64,000 nucleotides of DNA from Planctomycetota bacterium. Lineage in GTDB: Bacteria > Planctomycetota > Planctomycetia > Gemmatales > Gemmataceae. The stretch lies in NCBI GenBank assembly GCA_016873225.1, contig VGXS01000007.1:61496-125495 (forward strand), written 5' to 3'. Below, one piece after another: positions 24,607-34,628 of the stretch. A model generated the notes under the pieces. It was not told the DNA's origin and did not search any database. It was given only the letters and a program-made list of their open reading frames with translations. Position 1 is the first letter of the stretch. Every line of letters starts with the position of its first letter. A program made the position numbers and the translations under genes.

Positions 24607-27219
24607 ATGGTCATGCCTCACCTTCGCGTGATCACCATCGTTGTGCTGACTGCCGGCCTGATGCGCGCCGACGAGGGAACCGACTTCTTTGAGTCGAAAA
24701 TACGGCCCGTCATTACCGAACATTGCCTCGCCTGCCACTCGGCCGATGCCGCGAAGGCCGGCAAGCTCAAAGGGGGCCTGAAGCTCGATTCCCGCGAGGG
24801 CATGCGCAAGGGCGGCGACACAGGCCCCGCCGTGGTGCCCGGCGACACCAACAAGGGTACGCTGCTGGCATCGCTGAGGCATGATGGCGACCTTCGCATG
24901 CCCCCCAAGGGCAAGCTGCCCGATGCCATCGCGGCTGATTTCGCCAAATGGATTTCGATGGGGGCGCCCGACCCCCGTGACGGATCCACCGGCGCCAAGT
25001 CCCCGCTGGCATCCGGCGCGTTGCCTTGGTCGTTCATGTCTCCCAAGGCAACGGGTCCCGAATCCCCCGGCGAGATCGACCGCCTGATTGCCTCCAAGCG
25101 GGCGGAAAAGGTCGTCAAGGCGGCCGGCCCCGCCGATCGTCGCGCCTTGGCCCGCCGCCTGTATTTCGACCTGGTCGGTTTGCCTCCGTCCCCGGCCGAA
25201 GTGGAGGCGTTCGTCGCCGACAATCGTCCCGGCGCCTATTCGGATCTGGTGGATCGGTTGCTGGCTTCCCCGCACTATGGCGAACGCATGGCCCGGCATT
25301 GGCTTGATGTGGCCCGGTATGCCGAGGATCAGGCCCACACCTTCGCCGTGAAGCCCAAGTCGAACGCCTTCCGATACCGGGACTGGGTGATCGCGGCGAT
25401 GAACGGCGACATGCCGTACGACCAATTCATCCGCTTCCAGTTGGCCGGCGACCTGATGCCCGAATCCTCGGGTGACGCCTTCACGCGGTTGGCGGGCCTG
25501 GGTCTCATCGGCCTGGGGGCCGAGTACTACAAGAACACCGCCCGGGAGCAGGCGATCGCCGATGAACTCGACGACCGCGTCGACACCGTCACCCGGGGCT
25601 TCCTGGGCATCACCGTCAGTTGCGCCCGCTGCCACGACCACAAGTTCGACCCGATTTCCCAAGTGGATTACTACTCCCTGGCCGGCGTCTTCAACGGATT
25701 CAGCAATGTCGACGCGCCCCTGGCCCCTTCCGACGCCGTGGCCGCCTACGACAAGGCGCAGAAGGACATCAAGGATGCCGAGGGCCGCGTGAACGCGATT
25801 CTTTCCAAGGCAGGCGAGCAAGCGGCAAGGGAGTCGCTTGGCAAGCTGGCCGAAACTCTCGCCGCCGCGCAAGGCCTTCCCGCGGGCAAGAATGGCGCCA
25901 AGGAGGTGGAGGCCGCGGCCAAGGCGGCGGATGTTTCGGCGTATTTCCTTGGGAAATGGATCAAGTTCCTAGGGTCAGGCCCGGCGGGCAAGGTTTCCGA
26001 ATTGGCCCCCGTCAGGGAGTTGAAGCCCGGAACCGGCCGGGACAAGGTATCCGCGGCTTGCCAGGCCGCGGCCAAGGCGGTTCGCGCCGCCGCGGAGTCG
26101 GCCAAGCCGAACGACCATCCCCTCATGAAGGCGCTCAGGGCCGACAAGAACGGCCCCCTGTCGGTGCCTCCCGAGGATGCGGAGAAGTTTTTCCTGATGG
26201 GTGAAGCCAAGACATCCGTGGCTCGCATGCGCGAGGAAGTCGCCGTCCTCAAGAAGAACGCCCCACCGATGTATCCCGTGGCCCATGCCATCCGTGGCGG
26301 CGGGCAAACGATGCCCCTTTTCATCCGCGGCAACCCGCTCAAGAAGGGCGCCCCGGCCCCCAAGGGATTCCCTGAGTCGTTATCGAGGGTTTCCGCGAGC
26401 AAGGGTGAATCCTACGGCCGCCTCCAACTGGCCGACGCGATCGCCTCGCGTGACAATCCGCTCACGGCGCGGGTGATGGTGAACCGGGTTTGGGAGCGCC
26501 ACTTCGGCAAGGGCCTGGTCGGCACGCCCTCGAACTTCGGCCAACTGGGCGACAAGCCGACCAATCCGGAACTGCTCGACACGCTGGCCGTGCGTTTCAT
26601 GGAACATGGATGGTCGCTCAAGTGGCTTCACCGGGCCATCGTGATGTCGGAGACCTACAGGCTGTCCAGCCTTGGCGAGTCGGGTGCGGCCGTCGATCCG
26701 GCCAACTCGCTCCTGTGGAAGGCCAACCGCAGGAGGCTCGATGTGGAGGTGTGGCGGGACGCCCTGCTTGCCGTTTCAGGCAACCTGGACGAAACAATGG
26801 GCGGGCCCACCTACGACCTGCGGGACGCCGGCGCGAACCGCAGGACGGTTTACGCCAAGGTCAGCCGCCACAACCTGGACGGCCTCCTGAGGCTGTTCGA
26901 TTTCCCCGATGCCAATGTGACAAGCGACAAGCGCTCGAACACCACCGTGCCGCAGCAGCAACTGTTCGCGCTCAACAGCGATTTCATGATCCGCCAGGCC
27001 AAGGCGTTCGCCGCGCGCCTGGCCAAGGAATCCAAGGGCGATGCCGAGGCCGTGAAGCGGGCCTATCAGTTGGCGTTTGGTCGTTCGCCCGCCGCCGGCG
27101 AAGCGTCGCGGGCGCTGGCGTTTTTGGCCGATCCGGTCGGCCCCGATGACAAGCTTTCCCGACGCGAGCAGTTCGCCCAGGCGATCCTCGCCTCCAACGA
27201 GTTCATGTTCGTCGACTGA
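24607..27219 (+). CDS. Planctomycete cytochrome PSCyt1-DUF1549-DUF1553 protein
   Basis: About 870 aa. Three starts lie close together (TTG 24595, ATG 24607, ATG 24613); ATG 24607 is taken here without a clear Shine-Dalgarno. A signal peptide precedes the PSCyt1 domain, which has the heme c site CLACH near residue 40 and a distal-ligand candidate MPPKGK near 100. DUF1549 follows, about 155-360, with PPSPAEVEAFV, HWLDVARYAEDQ and a second CxxCH in SCARCHDHKFDPIS near 340. DUF1553, about 610-865, has NPLTARVMVNRVWERHFGKG and NTTVPQQQLFALNS. The family is nearly confined to planctomycetes and relatives and is presumed periplasmic and redox-active, of unknown reaction. Its partner DUF1501 starts 15 bp downstream. 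Confidence 0.93.
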   Translation: MVMPHLRVITIVVLTAGLMRADEGTDFFESKIRPVITEHCLACHSADAAKAGKLKGGLKLDSREGMRKGGDTGPAVVPGDTNKGTLLASLRHDGDLRMPPKGKLPDAIAADFAKWISMGAPDPRDGSTGAKSPLASGALPWSFMSPKATGPESPGEIDRLIASKRAEKVVKAAGPADRRALARRLYFDLVGLPPSPAEVEAFVADNRPGAYSDLVDRLLASPHYGERMARHWLDVARYAEDQAHTFAVKPKSNAFRYRDWVIAAMNGDMPYDQFIRFQLAGDLMPESSGDAFTRLAGLGLIGLGAEYYKNTAREQAIADELDDRVDTVTRGFLGITVSCARCHDHKFDPISQVDYYSLAGVFNGFSNVDAPLAPSDAVAAYDKAQKDIKDAEGRVNAILSKAGEQAARESLGKLAETLAAAQGLPAGKNGAKEVEAAAKAADVSAYFLGKWIKFLGSGPAGKVSELAPVRELKPGTGRDKVSAACQAAAKAVRAAAESAKPNDHPLMKALRADKNGPLSVPPEDAEKFFLMGEAKTSVARMREEVAVLKKNAPPMYPVAHAIRGGGQTMPLFIRGNPLKKGAPAPKGFPESLSRVSASKGESYGRLQLADAIASRDNPLTARVMVNRVWERHFGKGLVGTPSNFGQLGDKPTNPELLDTLAVRFMEHGWSLKWLHRAIVMSETYRLSSLGESGAAVDPANSLLWKANRRRLDVEVWRDALLAVSGNLDETMGGPTYDLRDAGANRRTVYAKVSRHNLDGLLRLFDFPDANVTSDKRSNTTVPQQQLFALNSDFMIRQAKAFAARLAKESKGDAEAVKRAYQLAFGRSPAAGEASRALAFLADPVGPDDKLSRREQFAQAILASNEFMFVD

Positions 27220-27234
27220 CAGGAGACCACCGCC

Positions 27235-28614
27235 ATGCTGATTCCGTCACGCCGCGACATGTTGGCAAGCCTGGGCGCGGGAGTTGGCTCCCTCGGGCTC
27301 GCCGGGGTGATGGCTGACGCCGGTTTGGCCGCCACGGCCGCCGGCAATGATCCGTTGGCCCCGCGGCCATCCCACTTCGCACCCAAGGCCAGGCATGTCA
27401 TCCACCTGTTCATGAATGGCGGCCCTTCGCAGGTGGACACCTTCGACCCCAAGCCGATGCTCGAAAAGCATGCCGGCAAGCCCATGCCGCAGGGTCACCT
27501 CTCCACCGAACGCAAGACCGGCAACTGCCTGCCCAGCGCCTTCAAGTTCCACAAGTCCGGGAAATCAGGGGTCGAGGTCAGCGAGATCTACCCCGAAATC
27601 GCCAAGTGCATCGACGACATCTGCGTCATCCGTTCAATGCACACCAATGTGCCCAACCATGAACCCTCGCTGCTGATGATGACCAGCGGCAACCTCCAGC
27701 CGATCCGTCCCAGCATGGGCGCCTGGCTTTCGTACGGCCTCGGCACCGAGAACCGCAACCTTCCCGGGTTCGTTGTGCTCTGTCCCGGCAAGCCGGTGGT
27801 GGGGCCACAACTGTGGGGCAGCAGTTTCCTACCCGGCGCCCATCAGGGCTGCCATATCCAGAACCTCGATCCCAACCGGGTCATCGACCATATCCGCAAT
27901 GGCACTGTTTCCACCGCCACCCAGCGGCGCCAGCTCGACCTGCTCAACGCCATGAACCGCGACCATCGCGACGCCCGCGGCGGTGACGACCAGCTTGAGG
28001 CGCGGATCCAGTCGTTCGAGATGGCCTTCCGCATGCAAACCGAGGCCTCCGAGGCGTTCGATGTCTCCCGCGAGCCCGCTTCCACGCGCGAACTCTATGG
28101 AACGGGCGCCTATGCCGACTCCCTGATCGTCGCCCGCCGGCTGGTGGAACGGGGCGTGCGCACCGTGCAGGTGTTCACGGGCTCGGGCCAGCCATGGGAC
28201 GACCATGGCAACATCGTCAACGGTCACCGCTCGAAGGCCCAGACCACCGACAGGCCCATCGCCGCACTCTTGGCCGACCTGAAGCGCCTGGGCCTGCTGG
28301 ATGAAACCTTGGTCCTTTGGGGCGGCGAGTTCGGCCGCACGCCCACCAGCGAGGGAGCGGACGGCCGCGACCACAACAACCACGGATTCACCGTTTGGCT
28401 GGCTGGCGGCGGCGTCAAGGGTGGCATGGCGTACGGCGCCACCGACGACTTTGGATTCGCGGCGGCCAGGGACAAGGTGCATGTGCACGACCTGCACGCC
28501 ACCATGCTGCACCTGTTGGGGCTCGACCACGAAAAGCTCACTTACCGCTACAGTGGTCGCGACTTCCGGCTCACCGATGTTCATGGCACCGTCGTGCGCG
28601 ACATCCTTGCCTGA
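27235..28614 (+). CDS. DUF1501 protein, partner of the preceding cytochrome
   Basis: A 459-aa protein with a Tat-like start (SRRDMLASLGAGVGS). DUF1501 belongs to the alkaline phosphatase/sulfatase superfamily. Conserved blocks here are HLFMNGGPSQVDTFDPKP near 60, PWDDHGNIV near 320, WGGEFGRTPTSEGADGRDHN near 365, and HDLHATMLHLLGLDHEKLTY near the end, with many His/Asp residues able to bind metals. The catalysed reaction is unknown. Phylogenetically these proteins track the adjacent PSCyt1-DUF1553 genes, and the two are believed to act together outside the cytoplasm. This is the last gene of the plus-strand set 22322-28614. No terminator is visible before the riboswitch. Confidence 0.93.
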   Translation: MLIPSRRDMLASLGAGVGSLGLAGVMADAGLAATAAGNDPLAPRPSHFAPKARHVIHLFMNGGPSQVDTFDPKPMLEKHAGKPMPQGHLSTERKTGNCLPSAFKFHKSGKSGVEVSEIYPEIAKCIDDICVIRSMHTNVPNHEPSLLMMTSGNLQPIRPSMGAWLSYGLGTENRNLPGFVVLCPGKPVVGPQLWGSSFLPGAHQGCHIQNLDPNRVIDHIRNGTVSTATQRRQLDLLNAMNRDHRDARGGDDQLEARIQSFEMAFRMQTEASEAFDVSREPASTRELYGTGAYADSLIVARRLVERGVRTVQVFTGSGQPWDDHGNIVNGHRSKAQTTDRPIAALLADLKRLGLLDETLVLWGGEFGRTPTSEGADGRDHNNHGFTVWLAGGGVKGGMAYGATDDFGFAAARDKVHVHDLHATMLHLLGLDHEKLTYRYSGRDFRLTDVHGTVVRDILA

Positions 28615-28781
28615 CCGGCAAGGATTACCCCGTCCACGCCATTGGCCAAATCGACAGATTATCCTTGCGGACTTGGTTGCCCCCGTGCCGTTGCGCCGGT
28701 TGGGTCCCTATAAATAAATTTGTTCGGATATCAAGAAGCCGAGGGACCACATCCCGACCATTTCACCGAGCACCACTTCCA

Positions 28782-28852
28782 CGAGGGGCGCTGCGACGGC
28801 ACAACGGTGCCTGCCAGGCTCGCGGGGGCGGAAAACCTGAAACGGCGCCCGT
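28782..28852 (+). promoter_or_regulatory. S-adenosylhomocysteine (SAH) riboswitch upstream of ahcY
   Basis: The leader matches the SAH riboswitch core. GAGGGGCGCTGCGAC opens the element, GGCAC-AACG-GTGCC is a perfect hairpin, then the invariant TGCCAGGCTCG, and AAACGGCGCCC closes P1 (GGGCGC at 28786 with GCGCCC at 28845). CGAG at 28782 and CTCG at 28819 can form the pseudoknot. The aptamer ends 26 bases before the ahcY ATG, next to its Shine-Dalgarno (CAGGAGA). SAH riboswitches turn on SAH-recycling genes when SAH rises. An AT patch (CTATAAATAAAT near 28708) is a possible -10 region. Confidence 0.93.
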
Positions 28853-28876
28853 TCATTGTTTCAGGAGACTTTGAAC

Positions 28877-30298
<1,422 letters not shown>

Positions 30299-30324
30299 GA
30301 CTTCGTCATCCCTTGAAACGAACG

Positions 30325-30353
30325 AGCCCGCCGGACAACCGGCGGGCTTTTTT
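30325..30353 (+). terminator. Rho-independent terminator after ahcY
   Basis: A perfect ten-base-pair stem AGCCCGCCGG / CCGGCGGGCT with an ACAA loop, followed by five more T. It starts 27 bp after the ahcY stop. It lacks a T-run in the other direction, so it serves ahcY rather than the convergent methyltransferase. Confidence 0.95.
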
Positions 30354-30375
30354 ACTTTCATTCAGTGCGGTCGGA

Positions 30376-31074
30376 TCAGGCGGCCTTGGCATCTCCCGGG
30401 CCGCCCCGCATTTCCATTCCCCATTTCTCGCGGTCGAGGTGCGGAGCGAATGGCCGCTTCCCGCACAGGACCCTGCCGGCCTGGTACTTGAGGCGTTTGA
30501 GCCAAGGCAACGGCTCGCGCGCGTGTTCGGCCATCTTGCGGCGATAAGTATCAATATCCGACCCCGTTGGCATGCGGGCCTTTTCCCGGAAGGCCACCGA
30601 CCAAACATTGGCCATGCGCCGGGCGGGCCCATGCCAGCCAAGCAGGCGGCGCGAATAGTGGTCTCGCAGCATGAAGTCAAAGGCTTCCGGGGTGAACCGC
30701 CAGTAGTCGCTGGGGTATCCATGGACATGGAAATAAAAAGGTGATGCCACGACAAAGACGCCATCGGGCCTCAGCACCCGCCTGACCTCATCGAAGCCCA
30801 GCCAGAAACGCTGAACATGCTCGAAGGTGCTCAAGGCCAGGACCGTGCCCACGCTGCCGGATGTCTGCGGCAGGTTTTCCACGCTGGCGACGCAGTCGAC
30901 CCCGGGTCCGGCCCGGAAATCGACCCCGGTGTAGTCGCTGCCGGGAAAAAGAGACCGGAGGTTGATGTCGTCGCTGGCGCCTTCCACCTGCATGGAGCCG
31001 ATTTCAAGAAACGGCCCGGGCAGGTGGAACGATTCGGCAACGGCCCGCATCATGCCGCGGAGGAACTGGTTCAT
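30376..31074 (-). CDS. Class I SAM-dependent methyltransferase
   Basis: A 232-aa Rossmann-fold methyltransferase. SAM-binding motif I is PGPFLEIGSMQVEGASDD near 22; further blocks are SDYTGVDFRAGPGVDCV, VLALSTFEHVQRFWLGFDEV (motif post-I) and RRVLRPDGVFVVASPFYFHVH, which is typical of Methyltransf_11 proteins. A later stretch YPSDYWRFTPEAFDFML recurs in methyltransferases encoded in polysaccharide clusters. It lies convergent to ahcY, which would recycle its SAH product, but that is a general relation, not evidence of a pathway. Substrate unknown. Confidence 0.8.
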   Translation of the reverse strand: MNQFLRGMMRAVAESFHLPGPFLEIGSMQVEGASDDINLRSLFPGSDYTGVDFRAGPGVDCVASVENLPQTSGSVGTVLALSTFEHVQRFWLGFDEVRRVLRPDGVFVVASPFYFHVHGYPSDYWRFTPEAFDFMLRDHYSRRLLGWHGPARRMANVWSVAFREKARMPTGSDIDTYRRKMAEHAREPLPWLKRLKYQAGRVLCGKRPFAPHLDREKWGMEMRGGPGDAKAA

Positions 31075-31327
31075 GCTGGGGATTCATCCTTCAGGACAAC
31101 AAGATGAGTTGAGTTGACCTGAAGTGCCGCCATGGAAGCAAGGCAAATGCGGCGGTTTCGGCCCCGCCGTTGTGGAACAACCAGCCGATTACTTCTGTTG
31201 ATGCGTTTGCCATGCAAAGTGAGTTTTCCTTTGTTTCATTTTCCTCGAATCCTCATCAAACCGCCATTGCCCAAGCCTTGGCTCGGCATGAGGATACTCC
31301 GATCGCTCGATGAGTGGAGACACGCCG

Positions 31328-32542
31328 ATGCTTCGCAGAATTTCGTTGGTCGTTTTTGCCGGTTGCTGTGTCGCCTTGGCGGCTTGGGCCTCGCAGGCTG
31401 GTGGCCCGGCCAAGGGCAAAACCTTCCTGAAGGGCAACCTTCACACCCATTCGCTTTGGAGCGACGGCGACGACTTTCCCGAAATGATCGCCGAATGGTA
31501 CAAGTCGCATGGTTACGACTTCCTCGCCCTCACCGAGCACAATGTCATCGCCTCGGGCATCAAATGGGTCGACGCCGCCAACAACAAGACCCGGGAACAG
31601 GCCGTCGAAAAAGTCTCCAAGCGGTTCGGGCCCGACTGGCTTGAGAAGCGGGTGGAGAAGGACCGCCCCCAGGTGCGCCTGAAGACGCTTGAGGAGGTGA
31701 AGGCCAAGGTTGAGGAACCGGGCAGGTTCATCCTCGTGCAGGGGGAGGAGATCACCCACAAGTTCGGCAAGCTTCCCGTGCACATGAACGCCATCAACCT
31801 CGCCTCGGTGATCAAGCCGGCCGATTGCGCCAGCGTCGCGGAAACCATCACCGTGAATGTCAGGCAGGTGAACGAGCAGAAAGCCAAAACCGGCCGCGAG
31901 ATCGTCACCTTCCTGAATCACCCCAATTTCAACTGGGGGGTGAACGCCGACGACATGACGCAGGCCGAGGAACTCAGGTTCTTCGAGGTGTATAACGGCC
32001 ACCCGGGCACCAACCAGAATGGCGACAAGGAGCGTCCCGGTTGTGAGCGCCTGTGGGACCTGGTGATCTCGCGAAGGTACAAGGCCAACCGCCCGGCGCC
32101 GCTTCTGGGCATGGCGACTGACGATTCACACAACTACCATGTCAGCTCGATGTAGTCGCCGACTCCCGGCCGCGGCTGGGTGATGGTGCGCGCCGAGTCG
32201 CTTGAACCGGCGGCCCTGGCCCGGACCATGCGCGACGGCGCCTTCTACGCGTCGACGGGAGTGTCGCTGGCGAATGTGAGTTACCCCAAGAAAGTGCTCG
32301 GCCTGCGGATCCAGCCGGAACCCGGCGTTACCTACACCACCACTTTCCATGCCACCATGAAGGACGCCGGCCCCGATGGCATCGGCGTCGTTGTTTCCAA
32401 GGTTGAGGGAACCGAGGCCGCCTACGAGTTCAAGGGCACCGAGCTTTATGTGCGCGCCAAGGTGACATCGTCGAAGCCGCATCCCAATCCGTCGTACGCG
32501 GGCGAGGTCGAATGCGCCTGGACCCAGCCACAGAGGCCGTGA
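31328..32542 (+). pseudogene. PHP-domain phosphoesterase gene interrupted by an in-frame amber codon
   Basis: The frame from ATG 31328 gives a signal peptide (ISLVVFAGCCVALAAW) and a PHP domain with its metal motifs: NLHTHSLWSDGD near 30, ALTEHN near 60, LNHPNFNW near 197 and DDSHNY near 268. A TAG at 32153-32155 then stops it, but the same frame continues without other defects (TPGRGWVMVRAESLEPAAL through ECAWTQPQRP) to TGA at 32542, as the ORF track shows in two pieces. One base change from a sense codon (AAG, CAG or GAG) explains it. No length is missing. It could be a recent pseudogene, a sequencing error or a read-through case; the first two are more likely. Confidence 0.75.
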
Positions 32543-33199
32543 TGGAAAAAGGCTAGAGCAAAATTCAAATAACCGACCTGCTCAAGACCCCAGCACCCGC
32601 CATCATTCTGTTAGTCCTTTCATGTCCCTGAAGCGTCGAACGACGCGAGTGACCTCTGACTGGCGCCAGATTGTTGAATGTCCGCGAGGGCCCATCACTC
32701 CGCTGGGGGCTCCTAAGCATCGTCGGCCTTTGTCTGGCTTTCATGTTGAGATCCGTTTAGGAGCCATGAACGAAGTGAGGGGCGAGTCGATCAAGGAATA
32801 ATACCAGGATCCATAGCAGAAACAAAAGAGCCCTAGTGGAGCCGAAGTGGGTGGGTATATTGAAATATGCCCGATTTTCATTTTTTTCGAGATTATCAAT
32901 CCAACTCATCTATTTGAAGCCCGATCTAGGGCGGGCTTCCATTTGGTAAACTGCAAAAAAAGATCATGATCCAGAAACAAAAAACTCCCTGCGAAACCGA
33001 AGGCGGAGTGAGCGAGGCGTATTGACATTCATTCACTCACTCCGGTGCTTCGCACCTCCGTTCTTGGCCCTATGTGATATGCTCAATTTGTATTTTTATC
33101 GGTATTATTAATCCAAATTATATATTTAAAACCATGTGTGGGAGGGCGCCTGCCCGCGGCGGCTCACTGGTGATTGATGCTGTCGAGATCCCGCTCAAC
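32543..33199. other. AT-rich gene-free region with inverted repeats
   Basis: No convincing coding frame is present; the short plus-strand ORF at 33074 is the complement of the DUF1501 gene end plus AT-rich filler. Composition is clearly lower in GC than the flanks. Structures seen: a nine-base inverted repeat GGCTCCTAA (32708) / TTAGGAGCC (32757); GAAGCCCG/CGGGCTTC near 32915-32938; GGTGC-TTC-GCACC near 33043; and GGAGTGAG / CTCACTCC near 33006-33042. A diverged direct repeat is listed separately. Confidence 0.7.
32808..33152. repeat. Diverged direct repeat, two copies of an AT-rich element
   Basis: Copy A (about 32808-32940) and copy B (about 32964-33152) begin alike (GATCC, then AGAAACAAAA). 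They share CCGAAG and GTATTGA or TATTGA landmarks and run into a long similar stretch: ATATGCCCGATTTTCATTTT in A, ATATGCTCAATTTGTATTTT in B, then ATTATCAATCCAA versus ATTATTAATCCAA. By eye the best 55 bases are about 70 percent identical. B carries an extra block of about 50 bases. This looks like an old element duplicated in place; no transposase or terminal repeat was found. Confidence 0.55.
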
Positions 33200-34597
33200 T
33201 CACGCGATTATCTCCCGGACCACATGGCCATGCACATCGGTGAGGCGGTAGTCGCGGCCACCGAACCGGTAGGTGAGTTTCTCATGGTCGAGGCCCATCA
33301 GGTGAAGGATGGTGGCATGGAGGTCGTGGACATGCACCTTGTTTTCCACCGCGTGCCAGCCGAACTCATCGGTCGCTCCGTGTGTCATCCCTCCCTTGAT
33401 GCCTCCGCCGGCAAGCCACATCGTGAATCCAAACGGGTGGTGTTCGCGCCCGTTGCCCCGTTCGGCGGTCGGCGTGCGGCCGAACTCGCCGCCCCACACC
33501 ACCAGCGTGTCGTCGAGCATTCCCCTGGACTTGAGATCGGCCAAAAGCGCCGCGATGGGGCGGTCCACGGCCTGGCAGCGCCGGGGGAGGTTCTCGCGGA
33601 TGTTGCTGTGGTGGTCCCAGGCGTTGTTGGCCGGGGCATCGAAAAGCTGCACGAACCTCACGCCCCGTTCCAGCAGGCGCCGGCCCAGCAGGCACTGGCG
33701 GGCGAACAGGTCGGTGGCCGGTGAACCGACTCCGTACGACGCCTTGACGCTTTCGGGTTCGCGCGACAGGTCGAAGGCTTCCGGCGCCTCCGACTGCATC
33801 CGGAACGCCAGTTCGAACGAGGCGATGCGGGCGTCGAGCGAGGAATCCGGCGGCCGCGAATTCCTGTGGATCTCGTTGAGCCGCCTGAGGGATTCGAGCT
33901 TTCGCCTTTGTCCTTCAAGGCCGCCCGCCGAAGCGAGGTTGGCGACCGGATTGGCCATGTCGCGAACGAGCGTGCCCTGGTAGGCGCTTGGCAGGAAACT
34001 TGACGCCCACAGTTGCGCGCCCTGGAACACATCAGCCGGGCTGACCACCACGAATCCCGGCAGGTCCTGGTTCTCGGTGCCAAGGCCATACAACAGCCAT
34101 GAACCGATGCTGGGCCGCGAGAAAGCCTGCTCTCCCGTGCACATCTGGAGGGCCGCGCCCGTGTGGTTGATGTTGTCGGCGACCATCGAACGGATGACGC
34201 AGATGTCGTCAATCCGGGAGGCGACATTGGGAAGCAGTTCGCTCACCTCCAGGCCCGATTGCCCGTGCCTGGAGAACTTCCAGGGGGAGGCGAACAATTC
34301 GCCGGTCTTGGTGCGCTCAAGCCTGGGTTTCTCGAAAGGCAGCGGCTTGCCGTTGTCCCGCGAAAGCCTCGGCTTGGGGTCGAACAGGTCGACATGGCTC
34401 GGTCCGCCCGGCATGTAGAGGAAGATGACGCGGCGGGCCCTGGGTTCATGATGCGGGTTGAGCACCGCGAACGGGTTGGCGGCGCGGGCCTCAAGGCCGC
34501 TTTTCCTTTCCGCCGCGGCGAGCATGTCGGCAAGGGCGAGCATGCCGAACCCGGCGCCGGAATTCGCGAGGATTCGTCTCCGACTAAGCCGATTCAT
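33200..34597 (-). CDS. DUF1501 protein, last gene of the GntR-headed operon
   Basis: A 465-aa protein with a Tat-like N-terminus (SRRRILANSGAGFGMLAL). Family blocks: FLYMPGGPSHVDLFDPKP near 58, NAWDHHSNIRENLPRRCQ near 325, VVWGGEFGRTPTAERGNGRE near 365, and VHDLHATILHLMGLDHEKLT near 430. It is closest by eye to the 45711 and 27235 copies (the HATILHLMGLDHE and FTMWLAGGG wording is shared). It begins 31 bp after the stop of the 34629 cytochrome, the widest gap within the operon. The AT-rich region follows its stop, and no terminator hairpin with a T-run was found there. Confidence 0.92.
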   Translation of the reverse strand: MNRLSRRRILANSGAGFGMLALADMLAAAERKSGLEARAANPFAVLNPHHEPRARRVIFLYMPGGPSHVDLFDPKPRLSRDNGKPLPFEKPRLERTKTGELFASPWKFSRHGQSGLEVSELLPNVASRIDDICVIRSMVADNINHTGAALQMCTGEQAFSRPSIGSWLLYGLGTENQDLPGFVVVSPADVFQGAQLWASSFLPSAYQGTLVRDMANPVANLASAGGLEGQRRKLESLRRLNEIHRNSRPPDSSLDARIASFELAFRMQSEAPEAFDLSREPESVKASYGVGSPATDLFARQCLLGRRLLERGVRFVQLFDAPANNAWDHHSNIRENLPRRCQAVDRPIAALLADLKSRGMLDDTLVVWGGEFGRTPTAERGNGREHHPFGFTMWLAGGGIKGGMTHGATDEFGWHAVENKVHVHDLHATILHLMGLDHEKLTYRFGGRDYRLTDVHGHVVREIIA

Positions 34598-34628
34598 GAC
34601 GAACTACCCCCTTCCGGAACTTTTCAAT

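Noticed and set aside
23506-25872. 788-aa minus-strand ORF
   Set aside because: Antisense to the Ig-like and PSCyt1 genes, both of which have signal peptides and family motifs; the antisense product has none.
32153-32155. Pyrrolysine insertion at the amber codon of the PHP gene
   Set aside because: PHP proteins do not use pyrrolysine, no Pyl genes are visible, and a simple point mutation explains the stop.
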